NCBI RefSeq assembly: GCF_030272695.1
Contig: NZ_JARFYN010000044.1
Coordinates: 1-57,676 of the forward strand
Direction: 5' to 3'
Length of the DNA: 57,676 nucleotides
From: Martinezella calliandrae
GTDB taxonomy: Bacteria > Pseudomonadota > Alphaproteobacteria > Rhizobiales > Rhizobiaceae
Shown: piece by piece, positions 25,182 to 33,430 of the stretch
Layout: each line of letters opens with the position of its first letter
Position numbering within the stretch: the first letter of the stretch is position 1
Made by a program: the position numbers and the translations under genes
The notes under the pieces: model-generated
What the model was told of the DNA's origin: nothing
The model's database searches: none
What the model saw: only the letters and a program-made list of their open reading frames with translations

Positions 25182-27800
25182 TCACCATCGGATGAGATTG
25201 GCAATAAGCGCGGTCCAGCCAGTTTGATGGGACGCGCCGAGGCCCTCGCCGGTATCGCCATGAAAATACTCGTGGAACAGCAGGTGATCATCAATCACCG
25301 AGCTTGACGACAGCGAGGTCCGGTACCCATTGGCGTCCGCCACGAAGAGCCGTTGAAGGCGCCGGTTTAGTTCATCCGCGACACCGGCGAGATTGAGCAT
25401 TACACCCGAACCGACAGGGCATTCCACGCGGTAACCGTCGCCAAAGTAGGCGTGGAACTTCCGCAGGCAGTCGATGAGCAGAAAGTTGACCGGCATCCAG
25501 ATCGGCCCTCGCCAATTCGAGTTGCCTCCGAAGAGTCCGTTCACGGACTCACCGGGCGTATAGGCGGCGTCAAAGCGCATACCGGCAAACGCAAGATCAC
25601 ATGGGGCCGCAAGATGGGCTTTCGACATGGATCGCACGCCGAAATCCGATAGGAACTCCTCCGGATCGAGCATGCGGCGAAGAAGGTCCTTCAGCCGATC
25701 GCCATGTAACAACGAAAGAAGGGTGCGCTCGCCTGATCCCGGCTCGGTCCATTTGGGAACCAAGTTTGCAAGCTGCGGCCGGTGCTGAAGGAACCAGTGC
25801 AGGCGTTTCGAAAACTCCGGAACTTTGTCGAGCATCGCCTGATCTAGGACCTCGACTGCAAAGATCGGGATGAGTCCGACCATCGACCTCGCTGGAATTG
25901 CCTGGATCTGGCCTCCTCTTATATGCAGCGTGTCGTAGAAAAAGCCGTCTGCTTCGTGCCAAAGGCTTTGCCCACTGCCTGCTACGTCAGCCATCGCGCC
26001 GGCGATCGAGAGGAAATGCTCGAAGAATTTTGTCGCTACATCCTCGTAGACCGGGTCCGTCATCGACAGTTCGAGCGCAATGCGCATGAGGTTTAGCGCA
26101 TACATAGCCATCCAGGCCGTGCCGTCGGCCTGGTCGATCGACGCGCCGTCCGGCAGGATTTCCGAGCGATTGAACGGACTGATGTTATCGAGACCGAGAA
26201 AGCCTCCCTGAAAGATATTCCGGCCCCCACTGTCCTTGCGGTTGACCCACCAGGTAAAGTTCAGCATCAGCTTGTGGAATATCCGCTTGAGAAAATCGGT
26301 ATCGGCGACACCGGTATGGCTACGGTCCGTCTGATAGACCTTGAGCGCCGCCCAGGCATGAACCGGCGGATTGACATCGCCGAACTCCCACTCGTAGCCT
26401 GGGAGTTGGCCGTTTGGATGCATGAACCATTCGCGTGTGAAAAGAACGAGCTGGTCTTTGGCAAAACCCGGATCGACCAGAGCCAGCGATACACAATGGA
26501 AAGCAAGATCCCAGGCCGCATACCAAGGATATTCCCATGTATCTGGCATCGAGATGACGTCGGCATTGTTGAGATGGCGCCAGTCGGCGTTTCGGCCCTT
26601 TAGCCGCTCGGTTGGCGGCGTTGGCTGAGCCGGGTCCCCGGCCAGCCAGATCGGAACGTCAAAGTAATAAACCTGCTTTGACCAAAGCATGCCCGCGACC
26701 GCCTGCCGATGGATTTTGCGCGCATCTGCATCACGGATACCGGCTTGCACAACTTCGTAAAATTCGTTTGCCTCCGCGATGCGCTGGTTGAAGATCACGC
26801 CGAAATCTTCGAAAGGTTCGTTTGCAATGCCGTCCGGGCGCCAGCGTATCCGGATCTCGCGGCTCCCTAGAGCCGGCAGATCAAGAAATACGCGTGCCGC
26901 CGCCTTGGTGCCGTGCCCGTCGGTGCTGACGGCGGTCTTCGCCCCGTTGACGACGTAATCGTTGATGCCATCCTTGAACGGGCCAAGTCCCGGCGATCCA
27001 AACAAAAGAGGCGCGTTGGTTTCGTTTTCACAAAACAGCAACTCCCCACCACTGTCGTTGCTAAAGCGCCACGTCTTCTTGCCGGCACGGAACGCAAGCA
27101 CGTCGCCCGATGCAGTCGCATTGAGGATCGGGCGTTCACTGCCGGGTTTCCATGACCATGTGTTTCGTGCCCAGATGTGGGGGAGGACGTGGATGCGAGC
27201 GGCGCTGCGTGCAGCATTCTTGACCGATATCCGCATCAGGATGTCATCGGGTGCTGCCTTGGCGTATTCGACCGTGACATCAAAAAAGCGCCCGTCGGCA
27301 AAAATACCGGTGTCGGCAAGTTCGTACTCCGGCTCCAACCGCGAGCGTTGTCCGTTAACGCGTACCAGTTCCTCATAGGGAAAGGCATCCTGCGGGTAGC
27401 GATAGACCATCTTCTGGTAGGAATGCGTCGGTGTGGCGTCGAGGTAGTGGTAGACCTCCTTGACGTCTTCACCGTGATTGCCCTGCTCGTTGCTGAGACC
27501 AAACAACCGCTCTTTGAGAATTGTGTCCTGGCCGTTCCACAAAGCCAATCCCAGGCACCAGCGCATGCTCTCATCACAAAAGCCGGCAATCCCGTCTTCA
27601 CCCCAGCGATAGGCGCGGCTGCGAGCTTGGTCAAAGGTGAGCGCATTCCATGCATCACCATTGGCACTGTAGTCCTCTCGCACGGTTCCCCATTGGCGCT
27701 CCGCCAAATAGGGTCCCCACCGGCGCCAACCAACGCCATCGGCCGTTTCGAGGAGACGCTTGCCTTCGGCGGTCTCGAATATTGAAGTTTTCAGCGTCAT
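25182..27800 (-). CDS. GH63/MGH1-like glucosidase
   Basis: The 872-residue protein begins EGKRLLETADGVGWRRWGPY and LAERQWGTVREDYS, the signature of large MGH1/GH63-type glucosidases, followed by an N-terminal beta domain (to about 400) and an (alpha/alpha)6 domain (WEYPWYAAWDLAFHCVSLAL, GGFLGLDNISPFNRSE, NSNWRGPIWMPVN). Related enzymes hydrolyse glucosylglycerate, mannosylglycerate or other alpha-glucosides. No signal peptide is seen, so it is cytoplasmic. It lies 56 bases after the broken DUF2934 gene and may be read from the SigF-type promoter at 28128-28153. The substrate cannot be fixed from sequence. Confidence 0.85.
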   Translation of the reverse strand: MTLKTSIFETAEGKRLLETADGVGWRRWGPYLAERQWGTVREDYSANGDAWNALTFDQARSRAYRWGEDGIAGFCDESMRWCLGLALWNGQDTILKERLFGLSNEQGNHGEDVKEVYHYLDATPTHSYQKMVYRYPQDAFPYEELVRVNGQRSRLEPEYELADTGIFADGRFFDVTVEYAKAAPDDILMRISVKNAARSAARIHVLPHIWARNTWSWKPGSERPILNATASGDVLAFRAGKKTWRFSNDSGGELLFCENETNAPLLFGSPGLGPFKDGINDYVVNGAKTAVSTDGHGTKAAARVFLDLPALGSREIRIRWRPDGIANEPFEDFGVIFNQRIAEANEFYEVVQAGIRDADARKIHRQAVAGMLWSKQVYYFDVPIWLAGDPAQPTPPTERLKGRNADWRHLNNADVISMPDTWEYPWYAAWDLAFHCVSLALVDPGFAKDQLVLFTREWFMHPNGQLPGYEWEFGDVNPPVHAWAALKVYQTDRSHTGVADTDFLKRIFHKLMLNFTWWVNRKDSGGRNIFQGGFLGLDNISPFNRSEILPDGASIDQADGTAWMAMYALNLMRIALELSMTDPVYEDVATKFFEHFLSIAGAMADVAGSGQSLWHEADGFFYDTLHIRGGQIQAIPARSMVGLIPIFAVEVLDQAMLDKVPEFSKRLHWFLQHRPQLANLVPKWTEPGSGERTLLSLLHGDRLKDLLRRMLDPEEFLSDFGVRSMSKAHLAAPCDLAFAGMRFDAAYTPGESVNGLFGGNSNWRGPIWMPVNFLLIDCLRKFHAYFGDGYRVECPVGSGVMLNLAGVADELNRRLQRLFVADANGYRTSLSSSSVIDDHLLFHEYFHGDTGEGLGASHQTGWTALIANLIRW

Positions 27801-27856
27801 GGATTAAACTCGTTTGCCGAGAGTGTTTCGGGCAGGTCGTTTCCTGCCCGAATGTA

Positions 27857-28049
27857 TCACGAGACTTTCTTCTTCGAGCTCTTGGGCTGAGATGGCGTTT
27901 CATTGGCGCTCGCGGCGTCGCGTGCCCGGTGCCAATGCTCGTCGGCCTTTCCCTCAGGCTGACCGTCTTCAAGCCAGAGCATATAGGGCATGATGGCGAA
28001 TATGCTCCTCATCGATTTCCTTAGTTGTATCTTCGATATCAACTTCCAC
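27857..28049 (-). pseudogene. DUF2934 protein, frameshifted
   Basis: From a GTG at 28049 (AAGG 8-9 bases upstream) one frame reads VEVDIEDTTKEIDEEHIRHH and then ALYAL, followed by a stop at about 27969. The family consensus then continues in another frame as WLEDGQPEGKADEHWHRARD. Joining ALYAL to WLED would need two extra bases (CTGTGG instead of CTGG), so a 2-bp deletion explains it. DUF2934 proteins are short (60-90 residues), common in rhizobia and of unknown role, often beside trehalose or glycogen genes, as here beside the glucosidase. A short alternative start in the second frame is possible. Confidence 0.65.
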
Positions 28050-28127
28050 AGTGACCTGCCTTTCTGGAGTAGAGTTAAAATCGGTTCATGACCGTCACCT
28101 TGGCATAGAAAAGGTGAGCCAATCCTT

Positions 28128-28153
28128 TTCGCAATAACGAGGGAAAACGTTAC
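28128..28153 (-). promoter_or_regulatory. SigF-type promoter upstream of DUF2934 and the glucosidase
   Basis: Minus strand: TGTAACG, with GTAACG at 28153-28148, 16 bases, CGAA at 28131-28128. Transcription would begin near 28121. The leader contains a small hairpin (TCACCTT and AAGGTGA around 9 bases). Downstream are the frameshifted DUF2934 gene and then the 872-residue glucosidase gene. Confidence 0.82.
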
Positions 28154-28330
28154 AGATTGGTGCTGGCGTGCGTAAATAATGCCAGCCTTGCCGCAAGGAG
28201 CGTATGATTGATGTCTCTGATGGTCGTCTGCAGAATTTCATTTGTCTGCCCGTAGGCCAGGCCTTCAAGATTGGAAAGCAGCACGGCAGAACGCTGCTGT
28301 AATGGAAGCCGCGCAATCCGAGTAAAAGTT
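28150..28330 (-). pseudogene. Possible remnant of a sigma-70 region 4 domain
   Basis: One frame reads RIARLPLQQRSAVLLSNLEG, LAYGQTNEILQTTIRDINHT and LLAARLALFT before TAA at 28150. This follows the pattern of ECF sigma region 4 (a LPxxQRxAVLLxxLEGLxY start, then a recognition helix and R-ALR end) although the recognition helix is poor. No region 2 is present upstream and there is no start codon with a ribosome-binding site. The stop codon lies inside the SigF-type box. The call is by eye only. Confidence 0.35.
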
Positions 28331-28496
28331 ATATCGGGGTGAGATTGTCCTTGCCACTGACGTCCACGGGACCCGAGACGCCACCGACGAGGAGCAGATT
28401 CTCAATTTGCCACTCGAGATGGATCGGCTCTAGAAGCAGAATATCTTGTTGTCTGCTCTCTTGCGGGAGCTTCGGATAATTATTTGCCATCGGCAT
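28329..28496 (-). CDS. Possible 55-residue protein
   Basis: The ATG at 28496 has GAGG 4 bases upstream and opens 55 codons (MPMANNYPKLPQESRQQDIL to NLTPI). The composition is protein-like, but I recognise nothing. It lies after the six-gene redox operon in the same direction, with a 176-base gap, and overlaps the sigma-like remnant by two bases. Confidence 0.25.
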   Translation of the reverse strand: MPMANNYPKLPQESRQQDILLLEPIHLEWQIENLLLVGGVSGPVDVSGKDNLTPI

Positions 28497-28672
28497 GTTG
28501 CCTCGACCGGACGATCTGCGACAGCTGGGTCGAGAGAAAGCAGCAGTGCGAACCGCCAAAGTTGTGAAAGCCTTCTTCAAGCACTTGGCGCGAATGCGTC
28601 GACAGTGTCATTGTTCGCGATCATTCAACGGACTTTAGAGAAAAGCGCTTTTGCCATCGCGACGGTGCCCGA

Positions 28673-28882
28673 CTACCGCATCAGCTTTGACATCACGCTG
28701 TTCAGGCCGGAGAGCACTCCGATCGCCACCATGCCAAAGATCACGTATTGCAGTTCTTCAAACGGCGTACCGTCGAGGTAGTCGAGGCCATACTCCCAGA
28801 TGGCAAAGATCACCATTGCTGCGATCGTTGCCAGCAACAGCCCGAACAAGTGACGTCCAAAGCCTGAGACGTGACCGGTCAT
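28673..28882 (-). CDS. Small membrane protein, last gene of the redox operon
   Basis: The 69-residue protein has two membrane segments (about 11-27 HLFGLLLATIAAMVIFAI and 45-62 LQYVIFGMVAIGVLSGL) joined by an acidic loop (EYGLDYLDGTPFEE). The start overlaps the stop of the 257-residue protein gene by 4 bases, so both are likely made together. No family is known to me. By position it is a subunit or assembly factor of the putative Rieske/ferric-reductase complex. Confidence 0.7.
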   Translation of the reverse strand: MTGHVSGFGRHLFGLLLATIAAMVIFAIWEYGLDYLDGTPFEELQYVIFGMVAIGVLSGLNSVMSKLMR

Positions 28883-29652
28883 GCCCCAGCTCCGTCAGCG
28901 AAGCGCTCGACCTTGAAGATGAAGAGGTCATCGCGCCGCTCGATATTTCCTTCAAGCACCACCGGGACGCTGGTCTTGTCGAGAAGAGCCGCCGGCATCG
29001 GGCCACCATCCTTCGACGCGAGCATAAAGAAAATGCGGCCGTCGACCGGCGCGGTGGAGACGAAGACCGGCGGGACGCCGCCTGAAATACAAAGATTGGC
29101 GCAAGCCTTGTGCGCGAGGCCCGTCCCCGGCTTCATCGCACCACCGCCGCATTTTCCGTCGCAGATCTCGCCCGTCAGCCGCCATCGCCCGAGATCCTGT
29201 GGCGGCGAGAGCACCGGAGCCGCGGAACCTTGCTGGTCGGCGGCCTTCAATTCATCGCCGCCGCCGACGAGCAGCATTTCGAGATCTCCGCGCTTGACGA
29301 AGATGCCGCCGACCCGGGCAGCCTTGCCGGCAAGCGGCAGGGCTCGGTCGTCAACACCGAATTTGCCCGAACCCGCCAGCATGATGGCGCGTGGCGGCGC
29401 GGTTCCATTCCCGGGAACGCGCAATATCGGATAGGGTTTGACTTCCATCGTGCCAATCAGATGCTCACCATAAAGTTCGTCGGCATAACTTCCCGCGCCA
29501 GGGCTATCGGTGTTGACAGACAGAAGCACGGAAGCTGACGCCATGCCGGCGATGAAGAACACGATGAAGCCGATCATCAGTGCCCTGACATCGGCCGGTA
29601 CCTTCTTGAAATAGCCAACGAAAAATCCGCGTTCAGCTGGCTTCAGCATCAT
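28879..29652 (-). CDS. Membrane-anchored protein with Cys-rich motif, unknown
   Basis: The 257-residue protein has one N-terminal membrane segment (about 26-46, ALMIGFIVFFIAGMASASVL) and a large, presumably periplasmic domain. Its centre has a Cys cluster: GEICDGKCGGG, then HKACANLCISGGVPP. A KC-x10-HKACAxxC-type arrangement could bind a metal, heme or form disulfides. It overlaps the Rieske gene upstream by 4 bases and the 69-residue gene downstream by 4 bases, so it is part of one complex or pathway. I cannot name the family with confidence. Confidence 0.7.
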   Translation of the reverse strand: MMLKPAERGFFVGYFKKVPADVRALMIGFIVFFIAGMASASVLLSVNTDSPGAGSYADELYGEHLIGTMEVKPYPILRVPGNGTAPPRAIMLAGSGKFGVDDRALPLAGKAARVGGIFVKRGDLEMLLVGGGDELKAADQQGSAAPVLSPPQDLGRWRLTGEICDGKCGGGAMKPGTGLAHKACANLCISGGVPPVFVSTAPVDGRIFFMLASKDGGPMPAALLDKTSVPVVLEGNIERRDDLFIFKVERFADGAGA

Positions 29653-30737
29653 GCTTCTCCTTGCTTTGCAGGGGCGGCAATCAATTCTTCGGGGATGGGA
29701 AACGGCTCCAGTTTCGTTCCGAGCGGCAATGGTTCTGGATCGACGAGCACGCTCGATCCCCGAAGCTGGACACGATATTTACGGATACGCTCACGGAATG
29801 GGGGTGGCGAACAGCCATCGTCGAGGCGGTATTGGTAGCCATGCCATGGACATGTGATGAAACCGAGAACGACCTTGCCCTCGCCGATCGGTCCGTTCTG
29901 GTGCGAGCAGACATTTGACACGGCCGACAGGCCACCCTTCGAGCGAAACACCGCGATGCGTTCGCCGCCCGGAGACGCGCCGATGATCGCCCTGCCCTCG
30001 GCAATCTCCGAGAGATCGCCGACAACGATCCAGGGTTCCTCTGGCGCTTTGGTCGAAGCGGCAGCATCGGACTCAACTTCGCGGCGCCCGGCGATCAGAT
30101 GCAGCGTTGAGAGCAGCACCAACCCACCGACCAGGAGTAGCCCAAGAGCGAGATCGCGGCGATCGAGAAGTGCGCCAAGCGCCACATGCAGTATGACGGC
30201 CGCGTAGGCGAAATAGACGCTCATGTGGATCGCCTTCCACAAGGGCGGCGTGAGGAAGGAGAGCCAAAAGTCGTGGCTGGTCGCTGCGAGGATAGCCAGA
30301 ATGACGAGCGCAAAAACGCCGAAAAGCTCAAAGGGAAAACCTGCAATACTGGTGAAGCTGGTATTGCTGGTAAAAAGAGCCGTCAGCTCATGGGTCGGGC
30401 TGTAGGAGAAATACCAGCCGAGCACGTAATAGGCATGCGTCGCGGCGACGATCGCAGTCATCACGCCGAAGTGACGCCTGTTGTAGAGCAGCGGAATAAA
30501 GCGTGTATCGATGCGGGCGAGTGGTCCTATTGCCAGCACGATCGTGAGCATCAGCAGCGCCAGCGACCCGAAAGCTCGCATCCGCTGTGTCGGAAGATCG
30601 ACATCGCGCAACGCCGGCGAAAGCATCGGACCCGCCTTCAGGAATATCAGAATATAGATTGCAATGCCGGTGAAAAGGACACCGTCGTAGATCATTTTGG
30701 TCCGGTTCCAGATAACCGGCTTGTAGGATACGGTCAT
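29649..30737 (-). CDS. Ferric-reductase-like membrane domain fused to a Rieske [2Fe-2S] domain
   Basis: The 362-residue protein has an N-terminal part (residues about 15-225) with six membrane segments, RHFGVMTAIVAATHAYYV and WKAIHMSVYFAYAAVILHVA providing His pairs for heme as in ferric-reductase/MsrQ-type domains. After a linker, residues about 240-340 form a Rieske domain with CSHQNG and CPWHGYQY (C-x-H, C-x2-H), which binds a [2Fe-2S] cluster. So one chain carries heme sites and an iron-sulfur cluster, suitable for electron transfer across or along the inner membrane. Partners are encoded on both sides with 4-base overlaps. The electron donor and acceptor are unknown. Confidence 0.88.
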   Translation of the reverse strand: MTVSYKPVIWNRTKMIYDGVLFTGIAIYILIFLKAGPMLSPALRDVDLPTQRMRAFGSLALLMLTIVLAIGPLARIDTRFIPLLYNRRHFGVMTAIVAATHAYYVLGWYFSYSPTHELTALFTSNTSFTSIAGFPFELFGVFALVILAILAATSHDFWLSFLTPPLWKAIHMSVYFAYAAVILHVALGALLDRRDLALGLLLVGGLVLLSTLHLIAGRREVESDAAASTKAPEEPWIVVGDLSEIAEGRAIIGASPGGERIAVFRSKGGLSAVSNVCSHQNGPIGEGKVVLGFITCPWHGYQYRLDDGCSPPPFRERIRKYRVQLRGSSVLVDPEPLPLGTKLEPFPIPEELIAAPAKQGEA

Positions 30738-30895
30738 GGTTGCGCCCCCTCAGTGACTTTGCCGTCGAGACGGATTGCCGGCGCGTCGGTCGGCAGTTTC
30801 GGAGCGCTTGCAAAGATGATGGCAAGCAATAGCGGCAGAGCGAGTGCAAGTCCGGTCCAGATTGCCGCATGGGCGCGACGATGGCGGCGCTGCAT
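30734..30895 (-). CDS. Tiny membrane protein of the redox operon
   Basis: The 53-residue ORF starts MQRRHRRAHAAIWTGLALAL, with one hydrophobic segment (about 12-31), then PKLPTDAPAIRLDGKVTEGA. Its ATG lies directly after the TAG of the 71-residue gene, whose GAGAGG supplies the ribosome-binding site. Its TGA overlaps the ATG of the Rieske fusion gene (ATGA). The tight coupling on both sides supports a real gene although it is very short. It is probably a small subunit of the complex. Confidence 0.65.
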   Translation of the reverse strand: MQRRHRRAHAAIWTGLALALPLLLAIIFASAPKLPTDAPAIRLDGKVTEGAQP

Positions 30896-31111
30896 CTACC
30901 TCTCCCCTTTTGCAAGGCTTATCCAACGCCAGATGACGACTGGCCAAAGGAGAACAAGACCAGGAACAAGCAAGGGCCTTACCGCATACGCATCATGGGC
31001 GCCAGGATCGACCTTGTCGAAGCCGTAAAGCAGAAATGCGGCAGCAACGACAAGGCCCATACCCGCCCACAGCATCAGTCCCACGGATACCGGATCGGTC
31101 GAATCAAACAT
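30896..31111 (-). CDS. Small two-helix membrane protein of the redox operon
   Basis: The 71-residue protein starts MFDSTDPVSVGLMLWAGMGL, with two membrane segments (about 9-27 and 47-65) and ends WISLAKGER. It begins 7 bases after the SDR stop and ends one base before the next start. I know no family. Its place between an SDR and a Rieske/ferric-reductase fusion suggests a membrane subunit. Confidence 0.7.
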   Translation of the reverse strand: MFDSTDPVSVGLMLWAGMGLVVAAAFLLYGFDKVDPGAHDAYAVRPLLVPGLVLLWPVVIWRWISLAKGER

Positions 31112-31118
31112 GAAATCC

Positions 31119-31856
31119 TCACACCGGTCCTGTCGCCGAGATCGCCGCGCCGGTGACGATGCCACCCGCCGGCGAGACAAGAAAACCGATAAGCTTGGCG
31201 ATATCGGCCGGCTGAACCCAGCCGTCGGTCTTTGCATTCGGCATCGCCGCACGGTTCTGCGGCGTATCGATCGTACCAGGCAGGATACAATTTGCGGTGA
31301 TGCGTCTATTGCGGTTCTCGGCGGCAATCGCTTCCGTGAGCCGGATGACAGCTCCTTTCGATGCGGCATAGGCTGCCTGGTTGGCGCCAGCCTTCAGGCC
31401 CGGTGCCGCCGCGATGTGGACGATACGGCCATATCGCGCTTCCTGCATCGGTTTCAGGACCGCGGCACTGATGGCATAGGCAGTGCGGGCGTTCATCTGG
31501 AACATATGGTCCCATTGATCCAAGCCCTGCTCCTCGACCGCGCCGGTTTGGAAGCCGCCAACCGTGTTGACCAACGCATCGATCCGGCCAAAGGCTTCGA
31601 GCGACCGTCGAACGGCGTCCTGACAAGCGGAAAGGTCGGTCAAGTCGACGTCATCGAGCTCCAGGATTTCGCCTGTTTGCCCGCTTCTCGCGCGAAAACC
31701 TGGTTCCCGTAGATGTCGTTGGACCGCCGCGACGTTCGCGCCGCTTTCAATCAATTCGGTGACGACCGCTTTACCGAGATTGCCACCGGCGCCGGTGACC
31801 ATCACGACGAGATCGCTTCCTGATACTTCCGGCATTGGCGTGTTCCCTTCATTCAC
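31119..31856 (-). CDS. Short-chain dehydrogenase/reductase, first gene of the redox operon
   Basis: The 245-residue protein has VTGAGGNLGKAVV (cofactor motif, about 15-27), NTVGG (in place of NNAG, about 93), and a YAASKGA (Tyr-x3-Lys). Its region after strand 2 is AAVQRH, which gives no clear hint of the cofactor. It leads a six-gene unit with four membrane proteins, one of them the Rieske fusion, which suggests that it feeds or draws electrons from that complex through NAD(P)H or a quinone-like substrate. The SigF-type promoter at 31882-31907 lies 26 bases upstream. Confidence 0.88.
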   Translation of the reverse strand: MNEGNTPMPEVSGSDLVVMVTGAGGNLGKAVVTELIESGANVAAVQRHLREPGFRARSGQTGEILELDDVDLTDLSACQDAVRRSLEAFGRIDALVNTVGGFQTGAVEEQGLDQWDHMFQMNARTAYAISAAVLKPMQEARYGRIVHIAAAPGLKAGANQAAYAASKGAVIRLTEAIAAENRNRRITANCILPGTIDTPQNRAAMPNAKTDGWVQPADIAKLIGFLVSPAGGIVTGAAISATGPV

Positions 31857-31881
31857 CCGACACGACTTCTATCGAGCTTCC

Positions 31882-31907
31882 TACGAACTAGACATTCATT
31901 TTGTTAC
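31882..31907 (-). promoter_or_regulatory. SigF-type promoter of the SDR-Rieske operon
   Basis: Minus strand: TGTAACA, with GTAACA at 31907-31902, 16 bases, CGTA at 31885-31882. The last base of the first box is A rather than G, as at site 42442-42467. Transcription would start about 18 bases before the SDR ATG. Confidence 0.78.
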
Positions 31908-31979
31908 AGATGTTTTAAAACTTATCATTGTCATTGCTCGCAAGATTCTTTGTTGCAGCAGCGAAAAATACCAACCGAT

Positions 31980-32005
31980 GTAACGAACCTGATCGCACGA
32001 CCGTA
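31980..32005 (+). promoter_or_regulatory. SigF-type promoter of the TTC38-like/TPP-enzyme operon
   Basis: Plus strand: TGTAACG, with GTAACG at 31980-31985, 16 bases, CGTA at 32002-32005. It is divergent from the SDR promoter 73 bases away. The start would be near 32012, leaving a leader of about 60 bases before the ATG at 32073. Confidence 0.82.
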
Positions 32006-32072
32006 AAGGCAGCATCGGACCTGAGCTTTTGATTTTCCAATGCGAGCTAGGGCCCTCCTCGAGGAGAATAGC

Positions 32073-33401
32073 ATGAAACGCGATGCATATGATCTTGCCA
32101 CCAGCACGGACAGCGTGGAGGCACAGCGGGCATTCGAAGGCGCCGTGTTCGCAATTGCCGCGCACAGGCCAAACACGGGGGCGGCACTTCAAGCGACGCT
32201 TTTAGCCGATCCCGACCACGTTGCCGGTCATGTGCTCAAGGGTTTCGCCAATCTGATTCTCGCTCGATCGGAGCTGGCAACGGTCGCCGCCACAGCGCTC
32301 GCCGACGCGCGTATCGCCTTGGCAAAAAAGTGCGGCGGTACGGCCGACGAACGCATTCTTGTGGCAGCACTCGAAGCCGCTGAGAGCGGCCTCTTCGCAC
32401 AGGCCGCCCGTATCCTGGATATCGGTTTCGAAGATCGTCCGGCCACCATTCTTCCTTTCAAGCTTGCGCACGCGCTGCGTTTCATGGTCGGCGACGCGGT
32501 GGGTATGCTGGCCGCGAGTACACGCGCGGCACACCATGTCGATACGGCAAGCGGCGCCGCCGGCTTTGTGCTTGGCTGCCATGCCTTTTCGCTTGAAGAA
32601 CATGGCCATTATGATGAGGCACTGAAAGTGGGCCAGCGGGCGGTTGCGCTCCAGCCAGACGATTCCTGGGGCCTGCACGCCGTTTCTCACGTGTTCGAGA
32701 TGCAAGGCGATGCGAAGCAGGGCATCGACTGGCTGGAAGGCAGCCGCAAGGCATGGTCGCGGTGCAATAATTTTTCGTTCCACATGGCGTGGCATCTCGG
32801 CTTATTGCATCTCGAGCGCGGCGATCATGATCGTGTCCTCGAACTTTACGATGACGAAGTCCGGCCGCAGCAGACGGACGACTTTCGCGACATGGCCAAT
32901 GCGATCTCGCTATTGTGGCGCCTCGAGCAGTCGGGCGTGCATGTCGGCAACCGCTGGATGGACGTCGCCGAGATTGCCCATCGGCGCAAAAGTGACACCA
33001 CACTGATCTTCGCAGCACTTCACAATCTCGCAGCCATGGTCGCTGTCGGTGATCGCGAGGGTATTTCCGAATTGGTGGCGCAGATCGATGCCAGGGCGCT
33101 CGGCCTGGACGACCAGGCTCGGATCGCGGCCGAGATCGGTGTTCCGATGGCGCGTGTCCTTGCCGGGCTCGACGCACCGGCCGACCAGCGGATGATCGAC
33201 CGGATGGTTGCCAATCTGCCGAAGATCGGCGGCAGCAATGCGCAGCGTGACTTTTTCGTCCTCGCCCTGGCCAAGGCGGTGGGCGCTGGCGGCGATGGTG
33301 CCGCCGTCCACCGCATCGGCCAGCTTCGCCAGCAGCTGAAGGCGGACGACCGGCTTTTCAAATCGATCGAGCGCTCGGTCGGCATACGCCTGTCGGCCTG
33401 A
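32073..33401 (+). CDS. Tetratricopeptide protein, TTC38-like
   Basis: The start at 32073 has GAGGAG 6 bases upstream. The 442-residue protein is helical with TPR-like repeats: AQRAFEGAVFAIAAHRPNTG, ARILDIGFEDRP, HYDEALKVGQRAVALQPDDS, WGLHAVSHVFEMQGDAKQGI and FHMAWHLGLLHLERGDHDRV. The WGLHAVSHV/HMAWHLALxHLExG pattern is that of TTC38-family proteins. Function in bacteria is not established. It is the first gene of a probable five-gene unit. Confidence 0.82.
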   Translation: MKRDAYDLATSTDSVEAQRAFEGAVFAIAAHRPNTGAALQATLLADPDHVAGHVLKGFANLILARSELATVAATALADARIALAKKCGGTADERILVAALEAAESGLFAQAARILDIGFEDRPATILPFKLAHALRFMVGDAVGMLAASTRAAHHVDTASGAAGFVLGCHAFSLEEHGHYDEALKVGQRAVALQPDDSWGLHAVSHVFEMQGDAKQGIDWLEGSRKAWSRCNNFSFHMAWHLGLLHLERGDHDRVLELYDDEVRPQQTDDFRDMANAISLLWRLEQSGVHVGNRWMDVAEIAHRRKSDTTLIFAALHNLAAMVAVGDREGISELVAQIDARALGLDDQARIAAEIGVPMARVLAGLDAPADQRMIDRMVANLPKIGGSNAQRDFFVLALAKAVGAGGDGAAVHRIGQLRQQLKADDRLFKSIERSVGIRLSA

Positions 33402-33430
33402 AGATCAACAATCGAACAAGGAGAACGTCA

